Shown here one piece after another: positions 15,613-24,050 of a stretch of DNA of 25,153 nucleotides; position 1 is the first letter of the stretch; each line of letters starts with the position of its first letter. Origin of the DNA: JBLHGU01 sp047615875 (GTDB lineage: Bacteria; Pseudomonadota; Gammaproteobacteria; Arenicellales; CAJQKF01); contig JBLHGU010000062.1 of assembly GCA_047615875.1 (NCBI GenBank), positions 1-25,153 on the forward strand, given 5' to 3'. Under the pieces are notes generated by a model that was not told the origin of the DNA, did no database searches, and worked only from the letters and a program-made list of their open reading frames with translations. A program made the position numbers and the translations under genes.

Positions 15613-15816
15613 TTGACACTTGAGCAAGCCCAACAATTACTGCAGATACAGGCTGATTCTGGCGGTTCGTATAACCGAAAATCAGCCTTATTAGTCCTGG
15701 CCGAAGTCCATCAAAAACATGGTCAGGCAGCAGTCGACAGGCTTATCGATAAATTGCACCTAGAAGAAATATTCGGCTTTGAATCTGGTCTCGATTTAAA
15801 GCCCAAGAAGAAATAA
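15613..15816 (+). CDS. Small helical conserved-looking protein, unknown function
   Basis: This is a 67-residue ORF that I cannot assign. It begins LEQAQQLLQIQADSGGSYNR, is predicted helical through the middle (LVLAEVHQKHGQAAVDRLIDKL) and ends in a lysine-rich KPKKK tail. The likely start is TTG 15613 with CGAG eight bases upstream; there is no ATG. It is in the same frame as the phosphofructokinase and open from the base after that gene's TAA, so a readthrough product would add 74 residues to the kinase. Composition and helical pattern look like a real protein. The 21-base gap implies cotranscription with the kinase. Confidence 0.6.
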   Translation: MTLEQAQQLLQIQADSGGSYNRKSALLVLAEVHQKHGQAAVDRLIDKLHLEEIFGFESGLDLKPKKK

Positions 15817-15891
15817 TACTCAGTAAATTCGACGCTCCCTCAATGCACGTTTTATAGATGTGCTTTAAACAAATTACCAGGTAAAACCAAT

Positions 15892-16224
15892 ATGAAACGC
15901 TATGTAACAGAAATGGGCATGGGTGTGGATGTGCATGGTGGTGATTACACCAAAGCCGCATGCAGAGCCGTATCCGATGCCATCCGCCATTCCTCGTTAA
16001 ATTTCTTTCCGCACATTGATAAAGATCGCGACTCGATGAAAATTGTGCTCAAGGTTGGCGCGGGCAACCCTGATTTAATTGATGCTGACCGGGTTGCAGC
16101 AGAATTACCCTACGGTGCCGTTACTGTAGAAGCAGAGCTAGGTGGTCTGGATGTACCTGCTGAAAATGGTACAGATCTGATGGTAATCGTGAATGTCGCA
16201 GTACTGGTTGGCTTTGAAGACTGA
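15892..16224 (+). CDS. Lin0512 family protein
   Basis: This 110-residue protein matches the Lin0512 family of small conserved proteins of unknown function. Features are the opening YVTEMGMGVDVHGGDYTKAA, the block SSLNFFPHIDKDRDSMKI, VGAGNPDLIDADRVAAELPYG, and the end GLDVPAENGTDLMVIVNVAVLVG. Full family length appears to be present. AGG lies ten bases before the ATG. It follows the small ORF by 75 bases on the same strand and probably ends the transcript that begins with the phosphofructokinase. No catalytic role can be inferred. Confidence 0.85.
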   Translation: MKRYVTEMGMGVDVHGGDYTKAACRAVSDAIRHSSLNFFPHIDKDRDSMKIVLKVGAGNPDLIDADRVAAELPYGAVTVEAELGGLDVPAENGTDLMVIVNVAVLVGFED

Positions 16225-16228
16225 TTAC

Positions 16229-16243
16229 ACTCGGTGATCGAGT
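16229..16243. terminator. Short hairpin between convergent genes
   Basis: ACTCG and CGAGT form a 5-bp stem with a five-base loop between the convergent Lin0512 and cyclase-TPR genes. There is no T run on either side, so its role as a terminator is uncertain. Confidence 0.3.
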
Positions 16244-16284
16244 TGCTACAATCGATTCAATTACAAATCGGCTGGCGGAATCTG

Positions 16285-18084
16285 CTAACCGTAAAGTTCA
16301 ATAGTTTGCGGACCTTTAGGCAGGCCCACGTTTATTAGTGCGGTGATGAACCTTTTTAATTGTTCACGATCTCTGGAGGGAATTCTCAACGCATCATCTG
16401 TTGTCGCGTTGGGAGAGACCCGAAGATAATCTGCCATTCTTTCATCGCACTCTGTCTTGTCACCCAATAGATGGCATACAACTAAATACTGTCTGCGGAA
16501 AGTAGGATTATCCGGTGCGATAGCACAGCCTTCGCCGGCAGCCTGCAAAGCATCTTCGTAGCTCATTAACGAGTAATAAGACCAAAATATTCCCATTAGC
16601 CATATTGGCATAAAGCCATCCCTTGGGCTTCTTCGTATAGCATCTTTAACTATAGCGATGCTTTTTTCCGACTCGCCAGCACAAGCAAGAATAGCCCCAT
16701 AAACTCCAATGGCCGGTGCAAAGTTCGGACTGATTTCAAGTGCTCTACGAACGGTTCTAAGGGCTTTATCCCACTTATGGGTAAAATTGTACGACCATGC
16801 CAGTATAGTCAATGCTAGAGGATCATGATTATCGCTAGCAACAGCATTCTCGGCGGCATCAACCATTAATTGGAATGACTCCGCTGGATCCCTGCTCCAT
16901 CCGTAAAATGCCTTGAGAAAATGCACCATGGCCAGATCACTCAAGCCCATTCGCTGCTGCGACAACTCGGCTGCACGTTCAAAAAGTTTCTGCGAATCTT
17001 CCAGACCAGACTTACCCAGTTTCCAGGCCTGAGAACGACCCCGCATTAAACACTCCCAGGCGCCTAAATCGGTAGAATTCTTTTTCTGCTGTTTCTTTTG
17101 CTCAGCCGAGACAAACTCCGGCGCTACAGCATTGATGATGGCCTGGGTTATTTCGTCCTGAATCTCAAAAATATCAGTTAGATCTCGATCATAACGTTCA
17201 GCCCAAACATGATTGCCCGTTCCGGCATCTATCAGCTGGGCGGTAATCCGTAGTCGGTTGCCAGCCTTTCTGACACTGCCCTCCAGAACATAGGCTACGC
17301 CTAACTCTACCCCCACTTGTTTTATATCGACGGCGCGACCCTTATAAACAAAACTAGAATTCCTGGCGACGACAAAAAACCACGGCAGGCGTGATAATTC
17401 TGTGATGACATCCTCAGCCATGCCGTCGGCAAAAAACTCCTGCTCCGGATCATGGCTCATATTATTGAAAGGTAGCACCGCTATAGATGGCTTATCCGGC
17501 ATCTCAGGCTGTTTGTCTGCGTTTACACTGGTATGTTCTGAAACAGGTACGTCAGATGATTCGTTTAGTAAAACGCTATAGGCTTTTATCGATTCATTGA
17601 AACCCTTCAAAGTTTGTTCACCCAAACTTACAAAGGTGAATGGAAATCTCTTTGGTACGGTTTCATACGCAGCCCCCTGGATACAGACTCCACCAGGCTC
17701 GGCTAATTGCTCCAGACGTTGGGCCAGGACAACCCCCGCACCAGTCAGGGTGCCGTTGCCAATGACAATCTCTCCCATTGAAATACCAATTCGCAGGGCT
17801 GCCTGGAGTTGCTGACTTGTTTCCTGACTATATTCCTGGTTGGACTTCTGGAATGATAATGAGGCACTTACAGCATCTGAGGCACGCGGAAACTCCGCCA
17901 GTATGGCGTCGCCTCGGAGTTCGTGAACTATGCCACCATAATTTCTAATTTCTTGGGAAAAACGTTGAAAAGTGTCCTGAATATGCTGATGCGCACGCAC
18001 TTCGTCGACTTGAACCAGACGGGTGGAATCGACGATGTCCGCGTGCAGAACAACGGCCAGCTTGGTTTGTATAGCAGCTTGCAA
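16285..18084 (-). CDS. Class III cyclase homology domain - TolB-like - TPR protein
   Basis: This 599-residue cytoplasmic protein has three parts. Residues 8-165 form a class III nucleotide cyclase homology domain, with metal aspartates in HADIVDSTRL (D16) and ELRGDAILAEF (D59). Residues about 200-335 are a TolB/FlgO-like N-terminal domain (SIAVLPFNN, FFADGMAEDVITELS, YVLEGSVRK, HVWAERYDRDL). The remainder is TPR-type helical repeats. The substrate-defining lysine position is Glu55, the following Asp position is Ala116, and the transition-state Asn is Val119, while Arg123 is kept, so adenylate cyclase activity is doubtful. TTG 18084 is the only usable start: an in-frame TAA lies six bases upstream, and GAG is six bases before it. 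It lies 26 bases after the SYLF gene and is likely cotranscribed. Confidence 0.85.
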   Translation of the reverse strand: MQAAIQTKLAVVLHADIVDSTRLVQVDEVRAHQHIQDTFQRFSQEIRNYGGIVHELRGDAILAEFPRASDAVSASLSFQKSNQEYSQETSQQLQAALRIGISMGEIVIGNGTLTGAGVVLAQRLEQLAEPGGVCIQGAAYETVPKRFPFTFVSLGEQTLKGFNESIKAYSVLLNESSDVPVSEHTSVNADKQPEMPDKPSIAVLPFNNMSHDPEQEFFADGMAEDVITELSRLPWFFVVARNSSFVYKGRAVDIKQVGVELGVAYVLEGSVRKAGNRLRITAQLIDAGTGNHVWAERYDRDLTDIFEIQDEITQAIINAVAPEFVSAEQKKQQKKNSTDLGAWECLMRGRSQAWKLGKSGLEDSQKLFERAAELSQQRMGLSDLAMVHFLKAFYGWSRDPAESFQLMVDAAENAVASDNHDPLALTILAWSYNFTHKWDKALRTVRRALEISPNFAPAIGVYGAILACAGESEKSIAIVKDAIRRSPRDGFMPIWLMGIFWSYYSLMSYEDALQAAGEGCAIAPDNPTFRRQYLVVCHLLGDKTECDERMADYLRVSPNATTDDALRIPSRDREQLKRFITALINVGLPKGPQTIELYG

Positions 18085-18110
18085 AAATTACTCGTATATA
18101 AGGAACAGGA

Positions 18111-18839
18111 TTATTGCGAAGCATTGTCCGTGAAAAACTTCGCCATAGCCTGGCGTAAACCATCTGCGGCTGAATTACTTACAATTCCGGCAGTGATCGC
18201 TGAAGGCAATACCGGTTCGTTATAGTAAGCTTGATTCCAATTGTGTTTGGGTACAATGGCGGTTCCTGATAATCCCATGCCCATGTAGGCCCCCTTAGAT
18301 CGGGCAAAGGACACGTAATCGGCACTAAAATTCATCGGTGTAGCAGCCTCTACCGAATAACCTGCAGTGCCGGCGGCAACACTAACATCTGCGCCCAGCT
18401 TCACTGACGTATTAGACGCAAGCAAGTCCAGACCTTTCTCTGTCATTATCAAGAGGATTACCTCAGATGTAGATACGCCCACTTGCAGACCAGCGCTGAT
18501 TGATCTTAATGAATAAAATGCTGGTGGCGACCACCCGCCATATGTCTGATCTCTCACTAAGAGCACACCAGTACCACCTGCAGCTCCCACTAACCACGCT
18601 CCCCTTATTAAATTGGGAACGATAATTATTCCATGAGCATATTTTACGTAGGCACGAAATTGCTGCATGTCTTCATCTGAGTTGAAAGAGTCAAGTGCCA
18701 GGCTCGCGCGATCTACCAGTTCCTGTTGCTTAAAATCGTCTGCCGCATGAGCTGGCCCGATCAGGTTGCCGATAACCAACATAAAAACTGCCAGGAGGGT
18801 TTTGCCCGATTTAATCTGGCAATAAAATGTGTACATCAT
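18111..18839 (-). CDS. Exported SYLF-domain (Ysc84-like) lipid-binding protein
   Basis: This 242-residue protein has an N-terminal signal peptide (hydrophobic segment about residues 14-29, cleavage likely after AHA) and a SYLF domain. In eukaryotes the SYLF domain binds phosphoinositides; in bacteria these proteins are periplasmic or envelope-associated with unclear roles. Typical segments are AHGIIIVPNLIRGAWLVGAAGGTGVLL, positions 64-90, then GWSPPAFYSLRSISAGLQVGVSTSEVILLIM and GADVSVAAGTAGYS. The C-terminal NFSADYVSFARSKGAYMG block matches the family. GAGG lies ten bases before the ATG. It is the first gene of a two-gene unit with the cyclase-TPR protein. Confidence 0.87.
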   Translation of the reverse strand: MMYTFYCQIKSGKTLLAVFMLVIGNLIGPAHAADDFKQQELVDRASLALDSFNSDEDMQQFRAYVKYAHGIIIVPNLIRGAWLVGAAGGTGVLLVRDQTYGGWSPPAFYSLRSISAGLQVGVSTSEVILLIMTEKGLDLLASNTSVKLGADVSVAAGTAGYSVEAATPMNFSADYVSFARSKGAYMGMGLSGTAIVPKHNWNQAYYNEPVLPSAITAGIVSNSAADGLRQAMAKFFTDNASQ

Positions 18840-18897
18840 GGTAAGAATCCCTCAAATTTAAAAGTAGGCCTATTAGACCCTGCGTTGATGCCAAGTT

Positions 18898-18923
18898 CAA
18901 ATAGCAATTTCAAATAGCAATTT
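18898..18923. repeat. 13-base tandem duplication
   Basis: The word CAAATAGCAATTT occurs twice in direct succession between the SYLF gene and the HSL-like hydrolase, followed by a degenerate third partial copy (CAATTAACTAATTT). It is too short for a CRISPR array and is most simply a replication slippage product upstream of the SYLF promoter region. Confidence 0.7.
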
Positions 18924-18944
18924 CAATTAACTAATTTAAATAGC

Positions 18945-19886
18945 TCATAGATATTTTCGAAGAAATCTGGCAAGTGCCTGTAACGACTGCCGTGCTTCCG
19001 GCATTTCAGGGTAAAACTCGAAAACATGCCACATAGATTCGCGGATACTCTGTTCAACTTCAATCCCGGCATCTCGCAATCTCGTCGTTAGACGTAAGGT
19101 ATCACTTAAAAGATAATCATTTGTTCCGCTAGAAATGTACGTCGGTGGAAATCGGCTATCAAATTTAGCCCGTAACGGCGAAATTCCCATCTCGCCAGCC
19201 TCCTGCTCGCCACGATAACAATTCACCGCATCCTCCAGAAAAACGCGATTTAAGGTCGGGTCAATGCCCTCCAGCAAATCGTGACTATGACCAGACATTT
19301 GTAAATCGCACCAGGGCGAAAGCAGTCCGACAACACTCGGCTTCAATATCTGTCGATCGAGGTTATGCAATAGGGTCTGAATAGCCAGGTTACCGCCGGC
19401 AGATTCCCCCACTAGTGCTATTTTCTCAATCTCAGATGAGTCGGCCAGGCTCTGATAGCTATCCAGCACCATATCCTTAGCTGTGGGAAAACGGGCTTCA
19501 GGTGAGAGTGGATACCAAGGTGCGTAAACGGGCAAGCCCAGCAGATCCGCCAATGGCACTATGATACGTAGATCTTCCCGTGGACTACCAGTAAAAAACC
19601 CGCCACCAAATAAATAGAAAATTGCGGTCTTTTCGTCTCTGTTTTTATAACTTTTCGGAGTGACCAGTTGAATTGAGTTTCCATTTAAATTGATATCTTC
19701 AATCTTCGGTTGGTATTGCTCTACTACATCATCACAGCCCTGTTGGTAACCTGCTCGGGTTTGCTCGCGAATCTCGGCAATATTACTGTGATCAATTCTG
19801 TCACTACGGAACACCGGGCTGGTTTCGAGGAAATTTCTGGCCTGTTCACTAATATCAGCTGAGAGTCGATGTGGGTTTTCTTTCAT
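18945..19886 (-). CDS. Alpha/beta hydrolase, hormone-sensitive-lipase (GDXG) family
   Basis: This 313-residue esterase-like enzyme belongs to family IV (HSL). The nucleophile elbow is GESAGGNLA (the GDSAG/GESAG motif), and the catalytic Asp/His pair lies in GTNDYLLSD and MWHVFEF. The oxyanion motif normally written HGGG reads FGGGFFTGS here, so the histidine of the HSL motif is replaced by phenylalanine, although the glycines that form the oxyanion hole are kept. ATG 19886 has AGGA eight bases upstream inside the end of the preceding hydrolase gene; an upstream GTG/TTG start would overlap that gene. The pair is coupled. Substrates are expected to be short-chain esters, but this is inference from the family. 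Confidence 0.87.
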   Translation of the reverse strand: MKENPHRLSADISEQARNFLETSPVFRSDRIDHSNIAEIREQTRAGYQQGCDDVVEQYQPKIEDINLNGNSIQLVTPKSYKNRDEKTAIFYLFGGGFFTGSPREDLRIIVPLADLLGLPVYAPWYPLSPEARFPTAKDMVLDSYQSLADSSEIEKIALVGESAGGNLAIQTLLHNLDRQILKPSVVGLLSPWCDLQMSGHSHDLLEGIDPTLNRVFLEDAVNCYRGEQEAGEMGISPLRAKFDSRFPPTYISSGTNDYLLSDTLRLTTRLRDAGIEVEQSIRESMWHVFEFYPEMPEARQSLQALARFLRKYL

Positions 19887-19890
19887 TTTA

Positions 19891-20772
19891 TTATTCCTGA
19901 TTAATAAACATATAGTGACAAATCTCTGCAAACAACGGGTGAGTTGGTTGGCTAATGTCGTTAATCACATTAAAGTGATTACGGTTGGCACAACGCAATG
20001 CCCGAGTCTTACCAGCCAGCTTCTGCCAATGAGCCTCCATAACTTCGGACTGACGTTTGAATTCTTCCGATTCATCTGCTCCGACTACAAAAGAAAGCGG
20101 TGGCACATCTGTAGCCTTTAATAACATCGGACTTAAGGCCCTGGCAGACTCAAGATTCAGCCTCAATGGCTGGTTGATTGGTGTATGTATTAGGGGCTCA
20201 AGATCAAAAACACCGCTAATGGAAACACCGCTTTTAACCAGATCCCTGGGTAAATCAGAACCATAGTCAGACCACTGTGTCATAGCCATCATAGCGGTCA
20301 GGTGACCACCCGCAGAATGCCCTGATATATGAATCTGCTCAGGGTCGCCGCCATATTGCTCGATATTTCGAAACACCCAGATGAGGCTTCGACGAATCTC
20401 GTCTACAATGTCAGCCACCCCTACCTGAGGGCACAAATTGTAATTGGGTATCACAACAACTGCACCTTGCTGCACCAGAGCTTCCGCCAGGAAACTGTAA
20501 TCAGATTTATCTGTCTGTTGCCAGTACCCGCCATGGATATAAACGTGAACTGGCACCTGAACTTTGCGACACCTGAATACATCCAGTTTTTCTCCGCATG
20601 TATCACCATAAGCCAGATCATAACTTGCCTGTGGCCCGGCCTTTTCTCGATAAACAGCGCTCTTGCCTTGCCAACCACAAACAATCTGCGAGGCGTTTAT
20701 AACTGACTTGCTGGGGGAATACTGAATATTCAGTTGTTCTGCGTTGTATTCGCGATACAGTAATTCTTGCAT
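19891..20772 (-). CDS. Arylformamidase-like alpha/beta hydrolase
   Basis: This 293-residue serine hydrolase resembles the kynurenine formamidase (AFMID) type of the esterase/lipase superfamily. The opening LLYREYNAEQLNIQY is typical of this group, followed by DLAYGDTCGEKLDVF, the oxyanion motif YIHGGYWQQTDKSDYSFLA, the nucleophile elbow ISGHSAGGHLTAMM, the acid in FVVGADESEEF and the His in NRNHFNVI. Formamidase activity is possible but not proven; no kynurenine pathway partners are seen nearby. The start is ATG 20772; an ORF extension to 20901 would run across the divergent transporter start. It is followed by the HSL-like hydrolase four bases beyond its stop, making a two-gene unit. Confidence 0.85.
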   Translation of the reverse strand: MQELLYREYNAEQLNIQYSPSKSVINASQIVCGWQGKSAVYREKAGPQASYDLAYGDTCGEKLDVFRCRKVQVPVHVYIHGGYWQQTDKSDYSFLAEALVQQGAVVVIPNYNLCPQVGVADIVDEIRRSLIWVFRNIEQYGGDPEQIHISGHSAGGHLTAMMAMTQWSDYGSDLPRDLVKSGVSISGVFDLEPLIHTPINQPLRLNLESARALSPMLLKATDVPPLSFVVGADESEEFKRQSEVMEAHWQKLAGKTRALRCANRNHFNVINDISQPTHPLFAEICHYMFINQE

Positions 20773-20827
20773 GATAGTAAAATGATAGCTGGTAAAGTAA
20801 TTTAACCCGTCGTACCAGGAATTATCC

Positions 20828-21757
20828 TTGCTAGACACTCTAAATGCCATCGCGCCTGTCTTCCTGATTATTGTAATCGGCCACCTATTGTTTCGCAGCA
20901 AGCTGGTAGGCGAGGAAACATGGTCAGCTATTGAACATCTTTGTTTTTACCTGCTATTTCCGCTGTTAATTATTCGTACCTTAAGCAGAGCTAATCTGGG
21001 TGATGTGCCAGTTTTTGATTTTATTCTGACTCTAGTAGTGGCGATACTCGGTATGGTGGCATTGCTGATTGGTTCACGACTTCTATTTGCCAGGCAGATG
21101 GACATAAGCGGCCCTATTTTTTCCAGTTTGTTTCAAGGCGCTGCCCGCTTTCATGGGTTTATCGCCCTGGCTATTGTTGCGTCATTATACGGTGATGATG
21201 GTGTAACCCTAACCGCTATTGCACTGGGTGTAATGGTACCGTTAATGAATGTTATCTGTGTCATCGTGCTATCTATATATGGTCAAAACGACATTAAGCC
21301 AGATATTCGCAGTATTGTTTTACAAGTACTAAAAAATCCATTGATTGGCGCATGCATTGTGGGGCTCCTATTCAATCTGACCGGTATACCGGATATCGTA
21401 TTTAGTACGGTCGAGATTATAGGCGACGGGGGCCTGGGTCTGGCCTTATTGATTGTTGGTGCGGGTATGCGACCGGGGCATGCAGCTGCTAACAAAATGC
21501 TGGTGTCGGTCGGAGTTATAATTCGCCTGATTGGCATGCCCCTGTTAGTTGTTGGTATGTGCTGGCTGATCGGACTGGATGGTTTGCCGCGTACAGTGGC
21601 CATAATTGCCGGTGCGGTGCCCTCGGCATCCTCTTCCTATGTAATGGCACGCAAAATGGGTGGTGATGCCACGCTTATGTCGAGCATACTGACTTTTCAG
21701 GTGTTGGCTTCGTTCATCACTTTACCTTTATTTATTTATCTAGCGGGTATTCCCTGA
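20828..21757 (+). CDS. AEC family (auxin efflux carrier-like) transporter
   Basis: This 309-residue integral membrane protein of the AEC family has around ten hydrophobic helices. It has the usual opening APVFLIIVIGHLLFR, the mid-protein GAARFHGFIALAI and KNPLIGACIVGLLFN segments, and the C-terminal AVPSASSSYVMARKMGGDATLMSSILTFQ block that is diagnostic of the family. AEC members export or import organic anions such as malate or malonate in bacteria; the substrate cannot be predicted. The start is TTG 20828, supported by AGGA seven bases upstream; no ATG gives the full first helix. It is divergent from the two hydrolase genes, with only 55 bases between start codons, so shared regulation is possible. 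Confidence 0.9.
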   Translation: MLDTLNAIAPVFLIIVIGHLLFRSKLVGEETWSAIEHLCFYLLFPLLIIRTLSRANLGDVPVFDFILTLVVAILGMVALLIGSRLLFARQMDISGPIFSSLFQGAARFHGFIALAIVASLYGDDGVTLTAIALGVMVPLMNVICVIVLSIYGQNDIKPDIRSIVLQVLKNPLIGACIVGLLFNLTGIPDIVFSTVEIIGDGGLGLALLIVGAGMRPGHAAANKMLVSVGVIIRLIGMPLLVVGMCWLIGLDGLPRTVAIIAGAVPSASSSYVMARKMGGDATLMSSILTFQVLASFITLPLFIYLAGIP

Positions 21758-21799
21758 ACCACTGCTTTGATTGAACCTAATTCACTTGAATGGAGTCTA

Positions 21800-22687
21800 T
21801 TACATAATCTTTTTTAGCTCATCAATATGATCAGGGCCCATACCACAACAACCACCAATTATCCGCGCGCCCTGATCAACCCAGCCCTTAGCTAATTCTG
21901 CGTAGCCCTGAGGGCTAATAACACCCTGGGTAACCCAGTGGTTATCTTTGAACTGACCGGTATGCGCATAGACACCGGTATAACCTAACCAATGCCGCTG
22001 TATAACTTTAAGACAAGGCTCAATAAAGTGGACATCAGTGTGCATGATATTGACTACTGGCACCTGTTTACTCTGCAGTTCTTGCAACGCCTCCGCCAGA
22101 CTATCCCCATTACGTAATACAGCCTCGCCATCGCTATCTAACTTGCAAGTCAGGCCAACCCAAACAGGTAGTCCGGTTTCTCTGGCTGCGTCCACTTGCG
22201 CGTTCATTCGCGGAATATCGATAGCCATTTCAATGGCCAACAAATCAACACCACTATCGGCCATCAGTCGTGCCTGATCAGTGGTATTGTTATAAAGTTC
22301 TTCTAGCGATGGATCATTACCAGTCCACGACCAGTGGGTAAGTCCACCGACTACAACCGCATCTGGTCTGTCACTCTCGTCTCTGGCCTGTTTAGCAAGT
22401 TGTACAGCCTGTTGGGTAAGTGCTTCGAACTGATGCTCCATGCCGGCATCCCGAGTTACATGACGGGATGTGCCAAATGTGCAGGTAATTATAATATCCG
22501 CACCGCGATCAAGGTAATCCCGGTGCACCTGCAGTACAACCTCGGGGTGGCTAATCGGCCCCCCGCCATTCCAGGCGTTGTTCATCTGTGGCACTCCCCT
22601 TCGCTCGCACTCAGTGCCAGTGGCGCCATCCATTAGAATAGTTTCTCCCTGTGCAAGGCGCTGTATGAGTTTTTCGTAAGGCAACAT
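21800..22687 (-). CDS. Homocysteine S-methyltransferase family protein
   Basis: This 295-residue TIM-barrel enzyme of the pfam02574 family (MmuM/BHMT/N-terminal MetH) should transfer a methyl group to homocysteine to give methionine. The start ILMDGATGTECERRG is typical; the zinc ligands are the cysteine in ITCTFGTSRH and the paired cysteines in GARIIGGCCGMGPDHI near the end. The methyl donor (S-methylmethionine, betaine or another) cannot be told from sequence. ATG 22687 is used; a TTG at 22708 would add seven residues. It is convergent with the AEC transporter (42-base gap) and divergent from the class V aminotransferase. Confidence 0.88.
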   Translation of the reverse strand: MLPYEKLIQRLAQGETILMDGATGTECERRGVPQMNNAWNGGGPISHPEVVLQVHRDYLDRGADIIITCTFGTSRHVTRDAGMEHQFEALTQQAVQLAKQARDESDRPDAVVVGGLTHWSWTGNDPSLEELYNNTTDQARLMADSGVDLLAIEMAIDIPRMNAQVDAARETGLPVWVGLTCKLDSDGEAVLRNGDSLAEALQELQSKQVPVVNIMHTDVHFIEPCLKVIQRHWLGYTGVYAHTGQFKDNHWVTQGVISPQGYAELAKGWVDQGARIIGGCCGMGPDHIDELKKIM

Positions 22688-22769
22688 AAAACCGAACCCG
22701 CTAGACAATAATTACTAGATAATATAGAAATTCCCATAGAAGTTAATCATACCTGGTGAAAATTTCACA

Positions 22770-23903
22770 ATGACTGAAGCCTTAATAGCAAAGTCCGAGT
22801 TTATCGGACTCGAAACACAAGCTAACCTGTCCGCGGGTGGTGAAACCCCAATGTTGAAATCCCACGAGACCGCGATTCAGCAATTTATGTGGGATAAATC
22901 CCGCGGCGAACTGGCGCGAGAACTCGAAGCACAAAAAGTCGAACAAGCTCGTGGAAAATGCGCTCAACTATTCTCTGTGGAAAGTTCAGACATCACCTTT
23001 CTATCCAGTTCCTCTGAAGGTATAAATAATGTTGCCTATGGTCTCGACTGGCAAGCGGGTGACAATGTGGTCATTGTTGATGTGGAGTTTCCTTCGGGTA
23101 TATTGCCCTGGACCAGGCTCGAAAAGTTTGGCGTCGAGGTTAGGATTGTGCGGCACAAGAACTGGTTTATTGATGAAGCAGATATAGCCGCGCAGATAGA
23201 TGACAGAACCCGTGTAGTATGCGTCAGCCACGTTAGTATGTTTACCGGACAACGCTTGAACCTGGCATCCGTATCGAAATTAGTTCGCTCATCAAACGCA
23301 CTTTTTCTACTCGACGCAAGCCATGCTGCAGGCGTTGTGAATGTGGATGCCTCGTTGGCCGATGTGATGGTCAGTAGCTGCTACAAATGGTTAATGGGCG
23401 TACATGGTTGCGCGGTGTTCTACGTAAACTCAAAACGACTGCCTGATTTTCAACCACCGTTTCTAGGCTGGAACAGTCCAGCAAAACATGGTGGCTGGCA
23501 ATCACCTACAGAATTCGAACTACAGGCCACGGCACACCAATTTCAACCGGGCAATGCTAACTTTATAGGTATTTATATTCTGGATAATGGATTAGACCAT
23601 TTACTCAAACTGGGTGTTGAGAATATAGAACAGCATGCACTGAAATTAAGCGGTGATGTTTATGAAGCAGTTGCTGCAATGGGTTTCGAAATGATGACCC
23701 CAAAAGCCGTAGATCAACGAGCAGGCAATGTCTGCTTCATGGCCAGTAAAATGGAATCGATTATGCATGAACTAGAGAAACGTCAGGTTCTGATCTGGGG
23801 CGCCTACGCCGGCTTCGGCAGACTTCGAATATCAACTCATCTGTATAACGACTCAAATGATGTGGATCGCTGTATTGAGGCATTGCGAAACGCCATAATT
23901 TAG
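22770..23903 (+). CDS. Class V aminotransferase, cysteine desulfurase/isopenicillin epimerase-like
   Basis: This 377-residue PLP enzyme of fold type I has the Schiff-base lysine in SSCYKWLMGVHG. Supporting segments are SSSEGINNVAYGLDWQAGDNVV, given here as positions 75-96, the cofactor Asp in LFLLDASHAAGVVNVD, CVSHVSMFTG, and RLRISTHLYNDSNDVD near the C-terminus, which carries the arginine expected to bind the substrate carboxylate. No catalytic cysteine loop of the IscS/SufS type is evident, so cysteine desulfurase activity should not be assumed; relatives include isopenicillin N epimerase-like and kynureninase-like proteins. The Shine-Dalgarno is weak. It is divergent from the homocysteine methyltransferase, which hints at sulfur amino acid metabolism but is not proof. 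Confidence 0.87.
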   Translation: MTEALIAKSEFIGLETQANLSAGGETPMLKSHETAIQQFMWDKSRGELARELEAQKVEQARGKCAQLFSVESSDITFLSSSSEGINNVAYGLDWQAGDNVVIVDVEFPSGILPWTRLEKFGVEVRIVRHKNWFIDEADIAAQIDDRTRVVCVSHVSMFTGQRLNLASVSKLVRSSNALFLLDASHAAGVVNVDASLADVMVSSCYKWLMGVHGCAVFYVNSKRLPDFQPPFLGWNSPAKHGGWQSPTEFELQATAHQFQPGNANFIGIYILDNGLDHLLKLGVENIEQHALKLSGDVYEAVAAMGFEMMTPKAVDQRAGNVCFMASKMESIMHELEKRQVLIWGAYAGFGRLRISTHLYNDSNDVDRCIEALRNAII

Positions 23904-23906
23904 CAA

Positions 23907-23934
23907 GAAAGTGAGCTGAAAGGGGCTTACTTTC
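23907..23934 (+). terminator. Hairpin after the class V aminotransferase
   Basis: GAAAGTGAGC and GCTTACTTTC form a 10-bp stem with one G-T pair and an eight-base loop, five bases after the stop codon. No long T tract follows, so it may be a weak terminator or an mRNA-stabilising 3' hairpin. Confidence 0.5.
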
Positions 23935-24050
23935 CATTGCCAACATCAGTGTTTCAATCAACCTGTAAAGCTATAATACAAAAATCCGCACTATTCAGAG
24001 CACTAGCTTATAAACCGCTCAGTCAAATAGTATTTATTAATTCAATAAGT

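Noticed and set aside
18898..18923. Tandem 13-base repeat as a possible CRISPR or iteron array
   Set aside because: Only two exact copies with no spacers, and no replication or cas genes nearby.
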